9,066 nucleotides of DNA, from contig JABSQI010000049.1 in the NCBI GenBank assembly GCA_013215905.1, positions 1 through 9,066 of the forward strand, given 5' to 3'. This document shows, in pieces, positions 8,059-9,066 of this stretch. The stretch comes from Legionellales bacterium (GTDB lineage Bacteria > Pseudomonadota > Gammaproteobacteria > PIVX01). The number at the start of each line of letters is the position of its first letter. The first letter of the stretch is position 1. The translations under genes and the position numbers were made by a program. The notes below the pieces were generated by a model. It was not told the DNA's origin. It worked only from the letters and a program-made list of their open reading frames with translations, and did not search any database.

Positions 8059-8070
8059 TTATATACACGT

Positions 8071-8099
8071 ATTATACCTTTTTTGAACAGATATTGCAA
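8071..8099 (-). promoter_or_regulatory. sigma-70 promoter of the 806-residue surface protein gene
   Basis: On the minus strand, TTGCAA (8099-8094) and a perfect TATAAT (8076-8071) are separated by exactly 17 bases. Transcription should begin near 8064, leaving a leader of about 80 bases before the TTG start. A short dyad TTGAATTTCAA lies in the leader at 8036-8046 and could be an operator, though it is small. This is the clearest promoter in the window. Confidence 0.75.
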
Positions 8100-8184
8100 A
8101 TGCTTTTTTAATAGTTTTCTATATATTCAAATTAGTACTGTTTATATACTAACTCTTTGATTATTTCTGAATATTGATAAATAT

Positions 8185-8388
8185 CTAGTAGATTGATACA
8201 GTTTTTGATTTACTCTCTGATAACACTCTTAACCCCTGTTGAACAAGCTCCCTGCGACACAAATATAATATCAACAAGGAACATAATGGTACTGATAATT
8301 GTGACCAGTACTGTGAACCTGTTAATTTTGATATATACGTAAAAAGAAACAGTAGAAACCAGCTTAATAATATGCCCAATAACAACAA
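8185..8388 (-). CDS. small two-helix membrane protein, N-terminus possibly frameshifted
   Basis: As annotated, this is a 67-residue protein from a TTG start. Residues about 1-17 (MLLLGILLSWFLLFLFTY) and about 31-43 (LSVPLCSLLILYL) are hydrophobic and probably span the inner membrane. The tail is basic then polar (CRRELVQQGLRVLSESKSK). The frame is open 27 codons further upstream but has no ATG there. An ATG at 8417-8415 is one base out of frame. If the A5 run just after it had six bases, the protein would start MKKSSSSVSTLLLLG and run straight into the helices, which looks like a natural N-terminus. AGAGG lies 14 bases before that ATG and 7 bases before an in-frame ATT. A possible promoter is CTGACG, 17 bases, TATATC (8473-8445). 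I do not recognise the family. It could be a pseudogene, a sequence error, or a gene using a rare start. Confidence 0.45.
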   Translation of the reverse strand: MLLLGILLSWFLLFLFTYISKLTGSQYWSQLSVPLCSLLILYLCRRELVQQGLRVLSESKSKTVSIY

Positions 8389-8514
8389 AGTGGAGACTGA
8401 TGAACTTGATTTTTCATGAATAATTAAAAGACCTCTTATATTTAGATATAATATATAACGGCAACGGCGTCAGGATCACCATTCCATATATGGGGATAAA
8501 TAATTTAATTTTTA

Positions 8515-8775
8515 TTAATGAACGGTAGAATTATTAATCATGCAGTTTGTTAATATTTTCAATGAAATTTCCATTCCTACATCTTCACCGTATTTAAATT
8601 GAAAAGTTTCGATAAGCTCAATAACCCATTCTGGTTGATCACAATTAATCGCGAGGCAATCATCAACAACGTACTCATAAACCTCTAAGCTATCTCCACC
8701 ATTAAGATCGAGATATTTATCAATAATATTTTGAGCTATTAGTAGATCTTGCTCTTTTGTAGGCCAATTTTCCAT
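8515..8775 (-). CDS. unrecognised 86-residue acidic protein
   Basis: A small, mostly helical, acidic protein beginning MENWPTKEQDLLIAQNIIDK, with VYEYVVDDCLAIN, PEWVIELIETF and EISLKILTNCMI. It has no signal peptide or membrane segment and belongs to no family I recognise. The start is supported by AAGGTG five bases before the ATG. A TATAAT-like sequence lies about 25 bases upstream of the ATG, with no good -35 partner. A gap of 126 bases with a 10-bp palindrome (CCATATATGG, 8484-8493) separates it from the small membrane protein gene downstream. Heavy use of Glu and Asp and a regular helical pattern suggest a small soluble partner or regulatory protein, but nothing here tells which. Confidence 0.7.
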   Translation of the reverse strand: MENWPTKEQDLLIAQNIIDKYLDLNGGDSLEVYEYVVDDCLAINCDQPEWVIELIETFQFKYGEDVGMEISLKILTNCMINNSTVH

Positions 8776-8811
8776 GAACGCACCTTATCAACACTTCATT
8801 ATTATATAAAT

Positions 8812-9066
8812 ATGGCGTAGAAATAAAAAATTACATAAAAGTAAAAAATATCGATTACGCGGTGGAGGTAGTTTCCCTTATTTACCACAAGATTTAGTAA
8901 ATACATGGTGGAATACTGAACATGGTTTAGGTCATTTAATGAATAATTGGAAAGGAGTTCCAACTGGAGCAGGACCTTTACCTACTGAACAACCTGAATT
9001 ATTAAAAACTAATCCACATTATCAACGATTACCTAATTTATCAAGATTTAATGAAGGAAGTGATTT
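8812..9066 (+). CDS. partial open frame of non-bacterial appearance, frameshifted at its start; possibly giant-virus-like
   Basis: The frame with codons at 8813-8815, 8816-8818 and so on is open to the right edge, about 84 codons. It reads WRRNKKLHKSKKYRLRGGG, then SFPYLPQDLVNTWWNTEHGL, then PTGAGPLPTEQPELL. It has a very basic N-terminus, a Gly-Gly-Gly, then aromatic and Pro-rich segments, with strongly A/T third positions. No in-frame start exists upstream of the TAA at 8807-8809. The ATG at 8812-8814 is one base out of frame and stops after two codons (ATG GCG TAG). Removing one G of the pair at 8814-8815 would give MRRNKKLHKSKKYRLRGGG, a natural start. The RGG...YLPQDLVN pattern faintly recalls small proteins of nucleocytoplasmic large DNA viruses; this is memory, not a search. 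It is the only plus-strand gene and lies at the window edge, so either transferred DNA or an assembly join is possible. Confidence 0.5.

Noticed and set aside
8484..8493. Perfect 10-bp palindrome CCATATATGG as an operator or terminator
   Set aside because: It is short, AT-rich and without a loop or T-run; palindromes of this kind are common in such DNA.
1..9066. tRNA, rRNA, CRISPR array or insertion sequence
   Set aside because: No cloverleaf-like segment, regularly spaced repeats or transposase-like frame was seen on either strand.

Overview
The window reads as a piece of an AT-rich (roughly one third G+C by eye) gammaproteobacterial genome, most likely a host-associated or intracellular lineage. 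The pointers are an rppH-ptsP pair (the gene order of E. coli and many other Gammaproteobacteria), very long AT-rich intergenic stretches, a large signal-less protein of no recognisable family, and two big surface proteins with inverse-autotransporter barrels. A Legionellales-type symbiont or pathogen would fit, but no gene here settles the genus.

Layout, left to right. Positions 1-808 hold the housekeeping pair on the minus strand: rppH (RNA pyrophosphohydrolase) followed after 12 bases by the start of ptsP (nitrogen-PTS enzyme I, running off the left edge). Positions 809-1235 have no convincing gene. At 1236-2528 is an unrecognised 430-residue protein without a signal peptide and with a Thr-rich linker containing a 15-base tandem repeat. 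A second gene-poor gap (2529-2923) carries what may be a decayed reading frame. At 2924-5365 and 5562-7982 are two paralogous proteins of 813 and 806 residues. Each has a signal peptide, an intimin/invasin-type beta-barrel and a long coiled-coil region in place of the usual Ig-like passenger. They are separated by 196 bases with a perfect 10-bp stem that could end transcription of the upstream copy. The upstream copy has the best promoter in the window and a TTG start preceded by an overlapping 28-codon leader frame.

Right of 8185 lie a small two-helix membrane protein whose N-terminus looks frameshifted, and an 86-residue acidic protein of unknown function. All of these genes are on the minus strand. 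The last ~255 bases switch to the plus strand and encode an open frame with a basic, Gly-rich N-terminus that does not look bacterial. It faintly recalls small proteins of large eukaryotic DNA viruses, and it has a one-base frame error just at its start. It may be transferred DNA or an assembly join.

Functionally, the centre is best read as a surface/host-interaction locus: two secreted barrel-anchored coiled-coil proteins next to a candidate secreted protein, placed beside a conserved housekeeping pair. No RNA genes, insertion sequences or CRISPR arrays were seen.
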